A stretch of 64,000 nucleotides of DNA from Chloroflexota bacterium (GTDB taxonomy: Bacteria > Chloroflexota > UBA6077 > JACCZL01): positions 1-64,000 of the forward strand of contig JADLFM010000022.1 in NCBI GenBank assembly GCA_020845495.1, written 5' to 3'. Made by a program: the position numbers and the translations under genes. The notes beneath the pieces are model-generated. The model was not told the origin of the DNA and did not search any database. It saw nothing but the letters and a program-made list of their open reading frames with translations. Below, piece by piece: positions 62,486 through 64,000 of this stretch (position 1 is the stretch's first letter; each line of letters opens with the position of its first letter).

Positions 62486-62789
62486 GGTGCTACCTTCCCA
62501 CGATGCAGTTCCGTCGCACATGCGCTCGGCGTGGCGCGCACGAGAGCCTGCAACTACTGCAAAGGCCAGACCGCTGCCGGCTCGATGGACGGCAGGGCAC
62601 GGCGACGCCGTCGCACCGTGTTGGGGCCGGCCACGATCGTTATGACCCGTCTCACGACGAGACGTGGAGTGGCAGTAACGTCCTGTGCCGCGCCGCGCAC
62701 CGCGGAGGCCGCGCGTCGAACTCCAACGTGCCGCCGGACATACTCGCGACTACCAACATCGCCCGGTACGGACCGCCGACAGGAACAAG

Positions 62790-62821
62790 AAGGCCCTCTT
62801 CCCGATGAGGAAGAAGGCCTT
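62790..62821 (-). terminator. Intrinsic terminator of the tRNA-Pro gene
   Basis: On the minus strand, just after the tRNA 3' end, AAGGCC and TCTTCC arms pair with GGAAGA and GGCCTT (one mismatch) around a small loop, followed by CTTGTT. This is a short stem with a partial T-tract, typical of a tRNA transcript end. Confidence 0.75.
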
Positions 62822-62828
62822 TGACCGG

Positions 62829-62902
62829 TCGGGCCGAGAGGATTTGAACCTCCGACCACCTGAACCCCATTCAGGTGCGCTACCTGGCTGCGCTACGGCC
62901 CG
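62829..62902 (-). tRNA. tRNA-Pro (anticodon GGG)
   Basis: A cloverleaf read on the minus strand: acceptor stem CGGGCCG / CGGCCCG (62896-62902 with 62830-62836), a D arm with AGCGCAGCCAGGTAGCGC, anticodon stem CCTGA / TCAGG with loop ATGGGGT, placing GGG at the anticodon, and T arm GGAGGTTCAAATCCTC. The discriminator base is A. The CCA end is not encoded (CCG follows). It reads CCC and CCU proline codons. Confidence 0.95.
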
Positions 62903-63039
62903 AGAACCTGTACCGCCAGGTTCACCGAGTATAGCTCGTCAAATAAGCGTCCTTCAAGGCTACGACCCCTCGAACCCTTCGCCCCTCTGGTCGCGCTCAA
63001 CGCTCGACAGCGGCCGTGCGATGTGCCACCATCTGACAG

Positions 63040-63483
63040 GTGACCAGCAGACCCGACGCGGCCCAGCACCTACGCGACCTCGCGCGACTGCGCCGCGTTC
63101 GCGACCGGATCGACCGGGAGTACGCGCGGCCACTTGACGTCGAAGCGCTTGCCCGTGGCGTGAACATGTCGGCCGGACACCTCAGCCGCCAGTTCCGGCT
63201 TACCTACGGCGAGTCGCCATACAGCTACCTGATGACCCGGCGTATCGAGCGCGCCATGGCGCTCCTGCGTTGCGGCGGCCTGAGCGTCACTCAAGTATGC
63301 TACGCAGTCGGCTGTTCGTCGCTGGGCACCTTCAGCACCCGCTTCACCGAACTGGTCGGCGTGCCGCCCAGCGTCTACCGGCGCGAAGCGGGACGCGAGA
63401 CGGCGGGAATGCCGGCCTGCGTGGCAAAACAGGTAACCCGACCGATCAGAAATCGAGAAGCGCTGGCCACGAACCGTACCTAG
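63040..63483 (+). CDS. Short AraC-family transcriptional regulator
   Basis: A 147-residue protein consisting almost only of the AraC double helix-turn-helix: YARPLDVEALARGVNMSAGHLSRQFRLTYGESPYSYLMTRRIERAMALLRCGGLSVTQVCYAVGCSSLGTFSTRFTELVGVPPSVYRR is spread over about residues 27-117. It has no sensor domain. Start is GTG at 63040; its ribosome site is weak. It precedes a VOC-domain gene by 40 bases, a very common pair in actinobacteria and Chloroflexota in which the regulator is thought to control the VOC protein. Confidence 0.88.
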   Translation: MTSRPDAAQHLRDLARLRRVRDRIDREYARPLDVEALARGVNMSAGHLSRQFRLTYGESPYSYLMTRRIERAMALLRCGGLSVTQVCYAVGCSSLGTFSTRFTELVGVPPSVYRREAGRETAGMPACVAKQVTRPIRNREALATNRT

Positions 63484-63523
63484 AATTTCGTCCATAGGCA
63501 TCACCGCTCACGGAGTGACTACC

Positions 63524-63934
63524 ATGGACTGCACCATCCACTCGAGCTTCCTCCCGCATGACGACCCAGAGGCCGCCCTGGCCTTCTATCGCGATATCCT
63601 CGGCTTCGAGGTCCGCAACGACGTTGGCTATGCTGGGATGCACTGGATCACAGTCGGCCCTCCCGGTCAGCCTGGCACGTCTCTCGTCCTATACCCGCCG
63701 GCCGCCACCCCCGGCCTCACCGACGACGAGCGCCGCGTCGTCGCCGAGATGATGGCCAAGGGCACCTATGGCATGATCCTCCTGTCTACTCCGGACCTCG
63801 ACGATGCGTTCGCGCGGTTGCAGGCCAGTGACGTTGAGATCGTCCAGGAGCCGACCGACCAGCCGTACGGCGTTCGCGACTGCGCCGTCCGCGATCCCGC
63901 GGGCAACCAGATCCGCATTCAGGAGTTGCGATGA
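63524..63934 (+). CDS. VOC (glyoxalase/bleomycin resistance) family protein
   Basis: A 136-residue VOC-fold protein: SSFLPHDDPEAALAFYRDILGFEVRNDVGYAG, GTSLVLYPPAATPG, YGMILLSTPDLDDAFARLQASDVEIVQEPTDQPYGVRDCAVRDPAGNQIRIQEL is spread along its length. His11 and the Glu near the end (IRIQEL) are candidate metal ligands. The function may be dioxygenase, epimerase or binding protein. The ATG at 63524 has GGAG 8 bases upstream; the GTG at 63515 lies too close. It is coupled to the next gene by ATGA. Confidence 0.85.
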   Translation: MDCTIHSSFLPHDDPEAALAFYRDILGFEVRNDVGYAGMHWITVGPPGQPGTSLVLYPPAATPGLTDDERRVVAEMMAKGTYGMILLSTPDLDDAFARLQASDVEIVQEPTDQPYGVRDCAVRDPAGNQIRIQELR

Positions 63935-64000
63935 CGACCTCAAAGAAGCGCAACCCTCGCTCCGACGGATTCACCGAAGAGGAACGTGCCGCGATGAAGG
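63931..64000 (+). CDS. DUF1801-type (iron chaperone-like) protein, 5' end only
   Basis: The window ends inside this gene. The first 23 codons read MTTSKKRNPRSDGFTEEER and continue AAMK. This opening, with GFTEEERAAMKER-type sequence, resembles DUF1801/iron-chaperone-like proteins often found beside VOC and AraC genes. It starts inside the stop of the VOC gene (ATGA overlap). Confidence 0.55.
   Translation, partial: MTTSKKRNPRSDGFTEEERAAMK

Overview
The window is GC-rich bacterial DNA, dense with genes and without phage, plasmid, IS or CRISPR signatures. The mix of genes fits a flagellated Chloroflexota (Thermomicrobia-like) organism: a che operon divergent from a flbD-motAB-fliLMNO operon, a double-domain ThyX-like protein, type-B PutA, DUF2088 and UroD-like proteins, and pyrimidine-rich hairpins. 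This placement is an inference from gene content; no rRNA or other phylogenetic marker is present.

Layout. 0.3-8 kb: a DUF2088 (LarA-like) enzyme, remnants of small toxin-antitoxin-type genes, cytidine deaminase, a membrane protein, a histidine phosphatase, a 3-hydroxyisobutyrate dehydrogenase-like enzyme, a D-amino acid aminotransferase and a LysR regulator. 8-20 kb: a secreted protein, an MFS carrier, a GH1 glycosidase, a VWA/FHA membrane protein, a MarR-MFS efflux pair, a YtcJ-type amidohydrolase and peptidase E. 20-33 kb: the motility block. The minus-strand operon is cheW-cheY-cheX-cheA-cheC-cheD-cheB-cheR and the plus-strand operon is flbD-motA-motB-fliL-fliM-fliN-fliO. Together they give a complete adaptation and phosphorelay set plus stator and C-ring, but no receptor, no fliPQR and no flagellin. 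33-48 kb: a DUF1326/DUF2182 pair, a FecR protein with a Ser-Pro tail, ThyX-like, L,D-transpeptidase, gamma-glutamyltransferase, a CxxC protein, a MOSC protein, and a C-methyltransferase next to an O-GlcNAc-transferase-like TPR enzyme.

48-58.5 kb looks like one catabolic island: UroD-like protein, Ldh2-type dehydrogenase, enolase-superfamily dehydratase, a Crp/Fnr regulator, an oligopeptide-type ABC importer (two permeases and a lipoprotein) and a D-2-hydroxyacid dehydrogenase. Three copies of a Crp-style palindrome, TGTCG-N6-CGACA, lie in front of the regulator/dehydratase, the permeases and the binding protein. They define a probable local regulon. 58.9-64 kb: PutA, tRNA-Pro(GGG) with its terminator, and an AraC-VOC-DUF1801 operon cut by the window end.

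The most unusual structural feature is a set of 13-15 bp tandem repeats that start at or within about 10 bp of stop codons (after the MFS gene, GH1, motA and ggt). Related in-frame repeats occur inside CheC, the DUF2182 protein and the FecR protein. The FecR gene also has an in-frame TAG after which the same frame stays open for 60 more plausible codons.
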